Shown here one piece after another: positions 43,769-54,709 of a stretch of DNA of 64,000 nucleotides (positions are counted from its first letter, which is position 1; each line of letters opens with the position of its first letter). The notes under the pieces are model-generated. The model was not told the origin of the DNA, did no database searches, and saw only the letters and a list, made by a program, of their open reading frames with translations. Source of the DNA: Nothopassalora personata. Lineage: Eukaryota; Ascomycota; Dothideomycetes; Mycosphaerellales; Mycosphaerellaceae. The stretch is from contig CM066287.1 of assembly GCA_033816765.1 (NCBI GenBank), positions 5,890,001-5,954,000 on the forward strand. Direction: 5' to 3'. The translations under genes and the position numbers were made by a program.

Positions 43769-45960
43769 ATGGCTAGCATGGCGCGAGACGCCGCGAAAGA
43801 AAACTTGCTTCCAGCCAGGTCTTCGCGAGACAGCGATTCGGAGGACGGGATGACTCGGACGTCTGGTGAAGTACGGCAGTATGACAGGGAGACAATCACG
43901 GCGGAAGAGGAGGCAGAGCGGCTCTTAACGTCTGACGAGAAGCAGATGAACCGCCATCAAGACCGCGAAGGTGTTGACGACAAAAGTCGCAGTCGAAGAA
44001 GGAGTGGATGGCTTGGAGAGCGCGACGGGGAGACTGCATTGCTATACAAGGTCGAGAGAGGTGGACGCTCCTCAAGTGCTGAGAGCAGTGCCAATTCGAG
44101 CGAGCTTGATGTGCAGCATCTGGCTGAGGCAGATGTGAATCGCAAGGTGTGTAGTATAGACCCAATACAATCTCTGTCTCCAATAGCTGATAGCGCATGC
44201 AGTCAAAGGCATCGTGGTTCGGCAAACTTGCTGCCATTAATATTGTGATCATCGTTGCTTTTTTCGCGCTGCTATTTGGTGCATACAAAGCATCACATGC
44301 AGGTAGCGCTTCTAAGGACAAGGCGGAAGGAATCGCCCAAGTCCTATCCAATGGCACGCATCAATTCGCACCTACGACAATACTGATCTCCTTGGATGGC
44401 TTCCGGGCAGACTTCTTACACCGCAACTTGACTCCGACTCTGTCTCGCTTCGTAATGGAGGGCGTGTCTCCTAAGTACATGCTCCCATCTTTTCCGTCGC
44501 TGACGTTCCCTAATCACTTCACTCTTGTCACTGGCCAATATCCGGAGTCGCATGGCATCGTTGGCAACTCATTCTGGGATCCAAACATGGCCAAGGAGTT
44601 CTATTATACAGACCCAGAGAAAAGCATGAAGCCGGAATACTGGAACGCTGAGCCTCTATGGTCGACAATGGAGTCGCAAAATCTGAAGTCTGCCATCCAT
44701 ATGTGGCCTGGATCCGAAGCACATATCCTTCCTGAGCCTACGTATGTTGACAAATTCAACGCTGATGAGCCTTTGGGCAATAAAGTCAACCGTGTTCTTG
44801 GCTGGTTGGACCTGCCGGGACCAAACGATGTTAGAGCATCATTGGAACAGCCACGACCGCAATTGATAGCAGCATACGTTCCGGACGTCGATGCAGATGG
44901 CCACATGTACGGACCAAACTCGACATACATTCGCTCGACCATTGCTGAAGTTGACGGCATGCTTGGATCGCTGTTCCAAGGCATTACTGAACGCAACTTA
45001 ACCGATGTGGTCAACGTGATCATCGTATCTGATCATGGGATGGCAACGACATCCAGCCACAGACTCATCCAGCTCGAAGATCTCATTGACCCAGACGTGA
45101 TTGAACACACCGATGGCTGGCCTCTCTATGGTCTGAGACCCAAGGATCAGTCGGAAAAGGAGCTGCGCAGGCTCTACATACAACTGGTCGAAAAGTCCAT
45201 ATTACCTCAGTACAGAGGGGCCTTCAACATCTACCTCCGGGACGACGATATGCCAGCGCGGTATCACTTCAGTAACAACGATCGAATCGCGCCTTTGTGG
45301 ATCGTACCGAAGACCGGCTGGGCGATTGTTACCAAGGATGAATTCAATATAAAGGAAGCGTTGGAGCGAGATGAGGTCTATCACCCACGTGGTCTCCACG
45401 GCTATGACTTTGAAGACCCTTTGATGCGAGCAATCTTTGTTGCCAGGGGACCAGCGTTTCCCCATCCACAAGGCAGCGAAATCGAGCCATTTCAGAACAT
45501 TGAAGTCTACAACATCGTGTGCGACTCGCTCGGAATAGAGCCAAAGCCCAACAATGGAACGATACGACTACCATTCAAGACTGTCGGCTTGCACGACTTC
45601 GACGCCGCACCGGAAATTCCTGACGACTCCTTCGAAATCGATCTTGACGCGGCCATCTTGTCACCGGAACTGTCTGGCCTGGACAAAGTGCCCGAAGCAC
45701 CAAGCAGACCCACAATACCAAGCCGACCTCCTCCCGCAGACGATCCAACTCCACCGACGCAGCCAGATCATGCCTTCAATCCCGAGCCTTCTGTAGATAG
45801 ACCCGTCGTCCAAGACGGCCAGACTGCCGAGCAGGCTGATAAGCAATCTTGGCTGGATTGGATCAACGCGGAGCTTCATGATGTGAAGGTGTGGGCTGGG
45901 AATGTATTTGGGTCTGGAAAGGACGACAAAGCGGCCGAAGGAGGGGCTGGTGTGCGATGA
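43769..45960 (+). CDS. Type I phosphodiesterase/nucleotide pyrophosphatase, membrane-anchored
   Basis: Exons 43769-44146 and 44203-45960 (56-nt intron) encode 711 residues. An acidic cytosolic N-terminus of about 130 residues leads to one membrane helix (residues 134-153, AAINIVIIVAFFALLFGAY), giving a type II protein. The catalytic domain shows the NPP signatures LISLDGFRADFL (metal-binding Asp191), FPSLTFPNHFTLVTG (nucleophile Thr227), DVDADGHMYGP and IIVSDHGM. Family members hydrolyse nucleotide pyrophosphate or phosphodiester bonds on the outer or lumenal side and help acquire phosphate. The tail is Pro-rich, then acidic. The gene lies near an acid phosphatase (50.9 kb), but they are not adjacent. 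Confidence 0.92.
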
Positions 45961-46782
45961 AGCGCCACACGAAGATGCCGATCACCTGGCATACTACGAT
46001 ATGGTCGCTTCAAAGACAAAACACGACCTACTAGCACAATACCTTTGCGGGACTTCAAATGCCACCTACTAGAGCAGAGGCTTGCGCCTAGAGCAGTAGA
46101 CGTGTCGGGGACAAGCCTTAGCAAGGCTGGGCACCACCATAGACTTTGGTATTTTGCCAGAGAACATCTGACGACGTAACTAGGACAGCAGATCACTTTT
46201 GCGTGCCTCGAAAAGAGATACCGAAAAGAGCAAGTGCTCGCGGCGGGAATAGAGAGGGAATGACGACTCATCTGCAGCCTTACACGAGCGATATGAGATA
46301 GTGAGAGTCCGTTGTCGACTTGAGACATGGATGTTGCTGAGCCGAATGCAAGCGATCTTGCACAGGTGGAACATGCGATCCCAACAGCTTATAACCACTG
46401 CCAGACAATGTGTCTCAGGTATCGACTGTGTACGCGCAACGCCGATGTATATTAGCAGAGTTGTTCATTGCATGCGTGATCGGAGTCTGGTGTGGTCGAG
46501 ATGTCTCTTTCACAAGCAGTTGCCAAATGCCGAGGTCGCAGGAGCGTCTGTGGCCAATCCGATCGTGCTTACCTCGATGTTGGACCGGCATCTCGGCCGG
46601 GAGTGGCAGGAGCGATGCAGGCAAGAGCGACTAACCTCGAGTGGTACATCTCATCATCCATTTTGTTGCTGCATACTAAGGCGCAAATAACCAGACACAG
46701 TCAACCCACTCACGGGCCCTTCCATTCTCAGCGCAGTCGTTAGGCCCATCTCATCCTTGGAGTCCATACACACGCCGCCATC
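45961..46782. other. Intergenic, 822 bp
   Basis: 3' flank of the phosphodiesterase gene and promoter of sdh1. Open frames here are short and domain-free. Confidence 0.45.
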
Positions 46783-48764
46783 ATGTTCTCCGCTGGCCTG
46801 AGGCATTTCGCTGGCCGCAATATCTCTCGTAGCACAGCACGCAACTTCTCCTCGACGCCGCGAGCGAACCGCATAATCACCAGTGCGCCACTGCGAGCGA
46901 AGGAGGCATCGGGGGCCATTGGTCACAAGTACCCCGTCATTGACCATGAGTACGATGCGTTGGTCGTCGGTGCAGGAGGCGCTGGACTGCGAGCAGCGTT
47001 CGGTCTCGCAGAGGCGGGTTTCAACACAGCATGCATATCGAAGCTCTTCCCTACGAGATCGCACACCGTCGCCGCCCAGGGCGGTATCAACGCTGCGCTG
47101 GGAAACATGCACGAGGATGACTGGAGATGGCACATGTACGATACTGTCAAGGGTTCCGACTGGCTGGGCGACCAAGATGCTATCCACTACATGACACGAG
47201 AGGCGCCCGCATCCGTATACGAACTCGAAAACTACGGCTGCCCATTCTCGCGAACAGACGATGGCAAGATTTACCAGCGTGCATTCGGTGGACAGTCGCG
47301 AGAGTTTGGCAAGGGCGGACAGGCATACAGATGCTGTGCTGCCGCAGACAGAACCGGACACGCTCTCCTACACACACTCTATGGCCAATCGCTCAGACAT
47401 AACACCAACTACTTCATCGAGTTCTTCGCCATCGACCTGATCATGGAGGATGGCGAGTGCAAGGGTGTCATCGCCTACAACCAGGAGGACGGCACTCTGC
47501 ACCGCTTCCGCTCGCACAACACCGTTCTGGCCACTGGTGGTTACGGTCGTGCGTACTTCTCATGCACATCTGCCCACACATGTACTGGAGATGGTATGGC
47601 CATGGTTGCCCGTGCCGGTCTGCCCAACCAGGATCTCGAGTTCGTGCAGTTCCACCCAACTGGTATCTACGGCGCTGGTTGCTTGATCACGGAGGGTTCC
47701 AGAGGTGAGGGAGGCTACCTTCTCAACAGCGAGGGTGAGCGGTTCATGGAGCGTTACGCTCCAACTGCCAAGGATCTTGCATCTCGTGACGTGGTCAGCC
47801 GAAGCATGACAATGGAGATCCGCGAGGGCCGTGGTGTTGGACCAGACAAGGACCACATCTACCTCCAGCTTTCCCACCTGCCACCCGAGATCCTCCACGA
47901 GCGTCTCCCAGGTATCAGTGAGACCGCCTCTATCTTCGCCGGTGTCGACGTCACCAAGCAGCCCATTCCCGTCCTTCCAACTGTGCACTACAACATGGGT
48001 GGTATCCCCACAAAGTACACTGGCGAGGTTCTTACAGTGGACGAGAAGGGTAACGACAAGGTTGTCCCAGGTCTATTCGCTTGCGGTGAGGCTGCTTGCG
48101 TGTCCGTCCACGGTGCCAATCGTCTTGGTGCCAACTCGCTTCTCGACTTGATCGTCTTCGGTCGTGCCGTCAGCCACACTATCCGCGACAACTTCTCGCC
48201 CAACCAGCCACACAAGGAGATTCAGAGCGATGCTGGCTCCGACGCTATCAGCATGGTCGACCACGTCCGAACCGCTGATGGACCAATGAGCACCGCCGAG
48301 ATCCGATCGAACATGCAGAAGGTCATGCAGTCTGATGTGTCTGTGTTCAGAACACAGGAATCGCTTGACGAGGGTGTCCAGAAGTAAGCGTATCGTCCAA
48401 TATGTCAATGACCCTTGACTAACATTTCTGTAGGATGCGTGAGGTTGACCAGCAATGGCACAAGGTCGGTACCAAGGACCGAAGCATGATCTGGAACAGT
48501 GACCTCGTGGAGACCCTCGAGCTCCGTAACTTGCTTACCTGCGCCGTGCAGACCGCAGAGTCTGCCGCCAACCGCAAGGAGTCCCGTGGCGCACACGCCC
48601 GCGAGGACTACCCAGACCGTGATGATGAGAACTGGATGAAGCACACCCTCTCATGGCAGAGGAAGCCCCATGAGAAGGTCGAGCTCGGCTACCGAGGAGT
48701 TGTAGCCAACACGTTGGATGAGAGCGAGTGCAAGGCAATTCCTCCGTTCGCAAGGAAGTACTAG
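46783..48764 (+). CDS. sdh1: Succinate dehydrogenase flavoprotein subunit, mitochondrial
   Basis: Exons 46783-48383 and 48434-48764 (50-nt intron) encode 643 residues of complex II subunit A. It oxidises succinate to fumarate in the citric acid cycle and feeds electrons to ubiquinone. Residues 1 to about 40 are Arg/Ser-rich, a mitochondrial presequence. The dinucleotide-binding GAGGAG is at 63-68. The FAD-anchoring His lies in [10 protein letters not shown] (His94). Further conserved blocks are [70 protein letters not shown] and the C-terminal HTLSWQ. The length matches the family. Confidence 0.98.
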
Positions 48765-49045
48765 ATTAGTCGCGCAGCATGCGGTTGCAGTGTTGTACCA
48801 GGCAGCGAAGGCGTCTATGAAGTTTTGTACATATCACACGAATATACCTGAGTTCTCACAAGTTGTCCGCCATGTCAAGCCCCTTCAACTGTACGTGCAT
48901 AGGTCGTGGCGTGATGTTTCAGTCTCACAGCCGAGCGGACGCGAGCTTCCTCTTTCAGCTTCCTTGTTTGTCCACGTTTCCGTTGCGACAAATGTCATGA
49001 CTACGATCTTTTTGACATAGACTCCAGACTCCATCCATCTTCACC

Positions 49046-50718
49046 ATGAAGCACCTTTTGGCACTCCCGGCAGTGCTGCGGACGGCAGCTCTACTTGCTT
49101 CCGCATCCCAACATGCGTTCAGCGTCCAGGATGACATCCTAGCGTATCCGCAATATGAGGTGCACTTCGAGCAGGAGTGGACGTCAGAACAGGCCGCGCA
49201 AGCACGACTATCGAAGGGCGAAGATCAGCATGTGCCAGGCACAGACAGCGCAACGCCGCCATCCGATCTCGAGCAATACCAACAGCGACTAGGCGCATCA
49301 CACGACAGCAAGCAGGGAGATGATGAGCAGGCAGACTACGAGCACATGATCCACGACGGTCAACGCTGGCTGTGTCGCGTACCAAGAGTGAAGAAGCCAG
49401 CAGAAGCCAATGCCAGCGCAAACGAAACTCTCACCAAAGCAGAGGAGGAGAAAGAGCTCGCGCGAGCAACAGATCGAGGATGGGAACTGCTGTCGGCGAT
49501 GCAGGGTAACTGCGTCTACTTCATCAGTGGTTGGTGGAGCTATCGCTTCTGCTACAACCAGGGCGTCAAGCAGTTCCACCAATTGCCCCCTAGCCGGGGC
49601 ATACCTGTCTACCCGCCAGTCGAGGATCCCGGCGTGCCCGGGTTCATGTTGGGGACGTATGCGAAGAGAGCGGAGGGAGAGGAGTTTCCGAGGGATGAGG
49701 GTGAGACGGCGTTGGAGATGGGTGATGGGGCGAAGAGGAGGAGGAGTGGAAATGGTGAGATTGTGCAGCGGGGTGAGACTCGGTACTTGGTGCAGAAGTT
49801 GGCGGGCGGGACTGTTTGCGATCTGACGGGCGAGGAGAGGAAGATTGAGGTGCAGGTATGTTCTATGGTTGTACGAGAGACATGGTCAGGTCCCACTAAC
49901 AGTTACATCAGTTTCACTGCAACCCTCTCGCTGCCGATCGTATATCACTCATCAAGGAGACTAGTACCTGCCACTACCTCATGGTGATTCAAACCCCGCG
50001 ACTCTGCAATGACATCGCGTTCCTCCCACCTCAGAAGGACCAGCCGAATGCCATAACATGCTCGCCCGTCCTTCGCTCGGACGAGATAGCAGAATACGAG
50101 GCGGACCTGAAAGAGTCCGAACGCCTCGTCAAGGAGACTACTAAAAAATGGGAAGCAGCTGAAGCAGCGGCGACTTTCGGCGGGCCTGCATTCGCACCAA
50201 TGGACCTCCCTGTGGGCGACATATATGTAGGAGAACATAGACTTGTTCCAGAAGGCGTCAAGATTGAAAAGTCTGCAATTGTAGGCGGGGGAAAGGAGAC
50301 CTATATCGACACAGTCGCGTCCTCCGACGGGAAGGTCCTCAGTAAAGAGAAGCTGGAAGAACTCGGACTGGGAGACGCGAAAGCTGTGGAGAAACTAAAG
50401 AAGGAGTTGGAGAAGATTGCCGCTGGCCAGTTCTGGAAGCTGGACATAATCGACACCCCTCGAGGCCGTGAGTATAGGGGCATCATTGGCGATGGCGAGG
50501 ATGAAGAGGAAGGTTCCAGTGCAGGTCAGGGAGAGGCCGATCAAGAGGGCAAGGTGAAGGTGAAGGGTGAGAAGAAGGAGACTACGGCGAAAAAGGGTAT
50601 GTATGAGAAGACTTCGACGGAGCCGAAGAAGTTGACGACGGAGAAGAAGCAGGCGAAGAAGACGAAGGAGGCCGAGACCGAGGGTAGCGAGGAGGAGTAT
50701 TATAAGGAAGAGCTTTGA
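49046..50718 (+). CDS. yos9: Yos9/OS-9 ER quality-control lectin
   Basis: Exons 49046-49855 and 49912-50718 (56-nt intron) encode 538 residues. A signal peptide (about 1-25) is followed by the Yos9 start AFSVQDDILAYPQYEVHF. The MRH lectin domain spans about residues 165-330, with CVYFISGWWSYRFCYN, then [31 protein letters not shown] and TCHYLMVIQTPRLC. It holds the Cys pairs and the Gln/Arg/Glu/Tyr sugar contacts expected for the family. Yos9 recognises trimmed N-glycans on misfolded proteins and passes them to the Hrd1 ligase. The C-terminus is a long Lys/Glu-rich tail ending KEEL, which fits an HDEL/KDEL-type ER retrieval signal. The intron splits the MRH domain. Confidence 0.95.
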
Positions 50719-50904
50719 TGGCTTAGGTAGAGGTAGTCTGATATGATCTGTTTATGTGCCCATGGTTGTGCCGTGGATGTTCATCCACAATCCGCCGTGA
50801 AACCACCGTGTGCAACCTTCCACTTCAACTTCATCTATCTGCTTTCACAATCGCAACATCAATCATGGAAGTTCTATGAAATCGAGGACTCATCCTCTTT
50901 GACA

Positions 50905-52594
50905 ATGGCTGTTCGTTTGCAAACTGCAGTAGCAGTCTTCGTCGCCCTTGCTGCTTTGGTTTATGCCTTTGATGTTCACAACACGTTTTTGCAGCAGGCG
51001 CAATCAATCTTCTCGGAGCCTGATGCCAGGTAAAAGAGGGCACTTCAGATGGAACTTTATCAGCACACTGACGATTCCTCAGTCCCCCCTGGGATGTCCT
51101 CCGCCATCTCGGTGGCAATTCACCATGGATACGAAAGACACGAGGCGTGCTCGACGAAGCAGCAGCAGAACTACCAGCAGGATGTGTCATCGATCAAGTG
51201 CATATGACGTCGCGACATGGCGAGCGGTATCCCACCTATAGCACGGGAGAAAGTACGTGGACTGTCTTATCGACCTGAGCTGGAGGAAGAGCCAAAAGCT
51301 GATAATTGACACGAGAAATGCTTGAACTTTACCAGCGCCTTCAGCACGCCAACCTCACTTTCGCTGGGGACCTAGCCTTCGTCAATTACTGGAATTTCTT
51401 CGCGCCGCATCCGCAGGAACAGCTGGAGCAGCTCACAGCAACAGGGCCATATGCAGGAACTCTACAATCCTTCTCGGCTGGGACCAAGCTTAGGACCAAG
51501 TATGAGAGATTACTTGAGAGAGCTGTTGCACAGAATCAGACTTCGTTCTGGAGCTGCTCGTGTAAGCGAGTAAGCGACACGGCTCGTCTTTTCGCCACAG
51601 GATTCTTCGGACTCGACTGGCAGCAGTCGGCCACGCACCGCATCATCCCGGAAACGAGGGATCGTGGTGCTAATACTTTGACTCCTGGAAGAGGTTGTCC
51701 CAACTACGCGACTGATCCGCTCGGCCATGGCTTTGGAGTCAAGAACTTGATGCAGTTTCGCTCAACCTACTTGGCCGATATCAGTACTCGGCTGCAGAAG
51801 CAAAATCCTGGTATTGTCTTCAGCGATGTGGAGATCTATTCGATGCAGGAGATGTGTGGGTTTGAAACGCTGGCTAAGGGTCACTCGGCCTGGTGTGATG
51901 TTTTCACGCAAGACGAGATGCTGAGCTTCGAGTATGCTCGTGATGTTTTGCACTACTATCGAGCTGGCCCTGGGAACAAATACGGAGCTTCGATGGGTTG
52001 GTTATGGCTCAATGCAACGGCAGAATTGCTTCGACAAGGCCCTGAGGCAGGACCTCTCTTCTTCAGTTTGTGAGTTATCATGATGAAGACGAGGCCTCTC
52101 ACTGACTGATTTGTAGCAACCACGATGGCGATATCATCGCCATATTATCGGCCTTTGACCTCTTCCAGCAAGATCCACACCTACCCACGTCGCATGCGCT
52201 ACAGAATCGCACATGGCGAACATCCGATGTCACGGTATGAATCGAGCATGGTTCTTGCAGCGTGCTATTGCTGACCTCCTTACAGCCAATGGGTGCTCGC
52301 GTTGTGCTCGAGCGCTTTAGCTGTCCGGCTCCTCAGGTGTGCTGGGACAATGGCGAATATGGATACCCGAACCACGTCTACTGTGAGCCGCCGAGCAGCG
52401 ATGTCTTCGTCCGAGTGAACATCAACGAGGGCATCGTGCCAATCCCTGGTTGCAATAATGGGCCAGCGGGCTCGTGCGCTCTTAACAGCTTCAGCGAGCG
52501 TATCAAGAGACGAGGAGAAGAGCTTGAGAGCTATGCCAGTATTTGTGGCCTGGCAGATGGTGCACCCAGGAATCTGGACTTCTTACACCAATGA
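50905..52594 (+). CDS. Secreted histidine acid phosphatase (phytase-like)
   Basis: Five exons (50905-51029, 51083-51252, 51316-52069, 52117-52234, 52286-52594; introns 47-63 nt) encode 491 residues. A signal peptide covers about residues 1-21. The branch-2 histidine phosphatase motif RHGERYP is at 86-92 (catalytic His87), and the distal proton donor lies in NHDGD. Even-spaced Cys residues (in SCSCKR, GRGCPN, EMCGFE, SAWCDV and the tail) and several NxT/S sites suggest a disulphide-bonded, glycosylated extracellular or wall enzyme that releases phosphate. Each splice join restores the family frame. The start is the ATG that begins the signal peptide; an upstream frame extension (50743) lacks one. 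Confidence 0.92.
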
Positions 52595-52841
52595 TAATTG
52601 TTGTCACATTGCATGTCTCTGCCCCGCGGTGGCGGACCACCCTACCTTCGTCTTACCTCCACCTCCTCGCCATCGCTGGATCGCTCAAGCTCGCCCATAA
52701 CTTATCAGGAGTCAAATTCTCAGCTGGCTGGTACCCATTCTCAGCTTCCCACAAGAACCCAAAGCTCAAATAATCCTCCGTCAACCTCTGCTCCCTTTCC
52801 GCGTCGACGACAGCACCCTTCGGTATAGCCTCTCGCGTGAC

Positions 52842-53600
52842 TCACCTGACAGCACTCTCTGTGAGCTTATCATATGATCCTACCCGGAACAGATTGCTAA
52901 GCTCGAAATGCCCACTCGGTAGCTGTCGACGCAACTCAATGGCGAGCTGAAGCCATGCGTGCCGTTGCAGCTCCTGGCGGTTCGGAGCACGTCCACCGAC
53001 AAAGAGGATACAACCTCGTTTGCGGACGGTGTCTAGAGCTGGGGGGGGGGGGGGGGAGCCTTTGGTGATTCGCAACACTTCGCTGATGTCGGCGCGCATA
53101 TATCTCAGATCAAGCTCGCGGATTGTAGCCGTTTGCCAGCGCTCGTAGGCCTTGTGCGTGAGCGTTGGGCTAGATGCGCTGAACTGGTTGTTTTTTCGCG
53201 GAAGGCCAGCACTAGGCGCTGTAGGACCTAGGTTGCTTCGAGCTAAGAGTGGTAGAGGAAGGGCTGAATCTTCCTGGCTGGTATCGCCGTCATTGGCGAT
53301 TTTTCTTCTGGAGCGGGCATAGTATGCCATGGAAACAAGGGATAGTTCTTGCAGCTTATCGGCTAGGACTTCCTTGGATGTTGCGAGGAGCTTCAGGGAG
53401 AAGAAGTCGTTCTTGCTTTCATGATCGCGGCCTACAAGGTCGGACTTGAGGATGATGCTGTGAGTGTTTGGTGGGATGCAGATCATGACTGCATGAGGTA
53501 TCAGCGTAGCTCTGTTACGACTGGGCTGGGCTGTTACCGATAGCAAGACAGTCCAGCTTCGGACGATGAGGCCTGAAGTTCTACCTGCGGCGATCGTCAT
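52842..53600 (-). CDS. Unknown protein with a 16-nt C/G homopolymer
   Basis: An open frame of 252 codons. If a 96-nt intron (53489-53584) is removed the product is 220 residues starting MTIAAVMICIPPNTHS; a start at the MICIPP Met is also possible. Composition looks like coding sequence (SKNDFFSLKLLATSKEVLADKLQ; ELDLRYMRADISEVLRI) but no domain was recognised. A run of 16 C on the sense strand (53041-53056) encodes part of PPPPP; loss or gain of one base would shift the frame of the last ~70 codons. The frame opens only 18 nt after the stop of the F-box-like gene on the same strand, an unusually tight spacing. Gene structure is uncertain. Confidence 0.45.
   Translation of the reverse strand: MTIAAGRTSGLIVRSWTVLLSVTAQPSRNRATLIPHAVMICIPPNTHSIILKSDLVGRDHESKNDFFSLKLLATSKEVLADKLQELSLVSMAYYARSRRKIANDGDTSQEDSALPLPLLARSNLGPTAPSAGLPRKNNQFSASSPTLTHKAYERWQTATIRELDLRYMRADISEVLRITKGSPPPPPALDTVRKRGCILFVGGRAPNRQELQRHAWLQLAIELRRQLPSGHFELSNLFRVGSYDKLTESAVR
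53041..53056. repeat. G16 mononucleotide run
   Basis: Sixteen consecutive G on the top strand (C on the coding strand) inside an open frame. It is both a likely slippage site and a likely sequencing or assembly weak point. Confidence 0.95.
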
Positions 53601-53618
53601 TTCAGCTGAGGCGGTGGC

Positions 53619-54220
53619 CTAAGATTCCATGTGGTAGGTGTCTGTCGTCAATGTCCGAGCAAGAGCATCATCAACGCGAGCGCGGAACTCTGATGCCAGA
53701 TGTGATCCATCTTCGCCTTTGAAGGATAGCCAATCTTTCCTATCATCCGGAGGTATGAATGGCCGGCAGTGGTCTTTCTGAGCGCAGTGCGTGCAATCTT
53801 CACATTCGGAGCTGTGTTGACTTGGTTAGTGTATGCGGCGACAATCACGTAGCTGTCGTGAAATAGGGGAGTGGTTCCATCACGCCACGGAACGATGTAG
53901 CAGCTTTCTGGACACTCTTTCACCCACTGAAGGCCAAGATCGTCCCTCGCTCGTCGAGATGATCGCCACCGTGCGATCTGTACTACACAATATCTCTTCC
54001 CACCTACCTGATGGTCACACAACGAATATGCTTCATCAGCTGTGGAGACTGCAACCGTAACTTCAGCAGTGTAGGCTCTACCAACTCGCCACCGACCCAT
54101 CGCAAGCGCAATGTCACCTCCTTGAAGATAGAAGGTGTCCAGCTGCCTCCTTGTGCGATCCCACTCGAGATAGCTGAAAATCTGATCTAGGAGTTCGGTC
54201 GGTAGTGTAAGGAGCGACAT
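53619..54220 (-). CDS. F-box-like protein, short
   Basis: The N-terminus MSLLTLPTELLDQIFSYLEWD matches the first helices of an F-box, the Skp1-binding module of SCF ubiquitin ligases. Unspliced, the frame runs to 53648, but its tail looks wrong. Removing a 77-nt intron (53812-53888, with CTAAC before ACACAG) gives a more protein-like C-terminus with clustered Cys/His (SECEDCTHCAQKDHCRPF, then DDRKDWLSFKGEDGS) and ends at 53619, for 174 residues. No substrate-binding repeat is visible, so it is either a short F-box protein or a decayed one. The middle part is not recognised. Confidence 0.55.
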
Positions 54221-54709
54221 CGTGGCCTGCGATCTTGCTATATATAGTAGATATTGGAGCTGGTCGAAATTTCTCTTCGTAGGATGAATGCTCTCGGATT
54301 TGCTTCACATGACTTGCACTCGAGAAGGTGCGAACCCTAATATAGCCCGCTAGTGTGCGCACGTGCCGTACCATCAACCCAAGATGAGTATACTACCATG
54401 TACTTCGCCGCGTATGCCTTGGGATGACTTTCAAGCTTGTAATCGCGTATTTGACTCAAGTGCTGTAATATCATTCGCTCGTTCGCTCTGGCGTCTCTGT
54501 AGTTTACATCTAGCTGCATCAATCTCATCAAACATGCGTAGTTCTGCTTCGACCTGATAGCCTGTCATTACGCGCTTCGTTTGACATGAAGACCCACATG
54601 AACGCCGTACAATGCTGAAGTCCCGTTGCTATGTTGTCTCTAATTGCCACCATCCTGCGCAGCTTATGAAGAAGAAGAAAGTCGTGCAAGTGTCGGCAGT
54701 AAACCGACA
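54221..54709. other. Intergenic, 489 bp
   Basis: Promoter side of the F-box-like gene and 3' flank of the kinase gene, both on minus. It includes an AT-rich TATATATAG patch near 54239-54247, about 20-25 bp upstream of the F-box ATG. No other gene seen. Confidence 0.45.
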
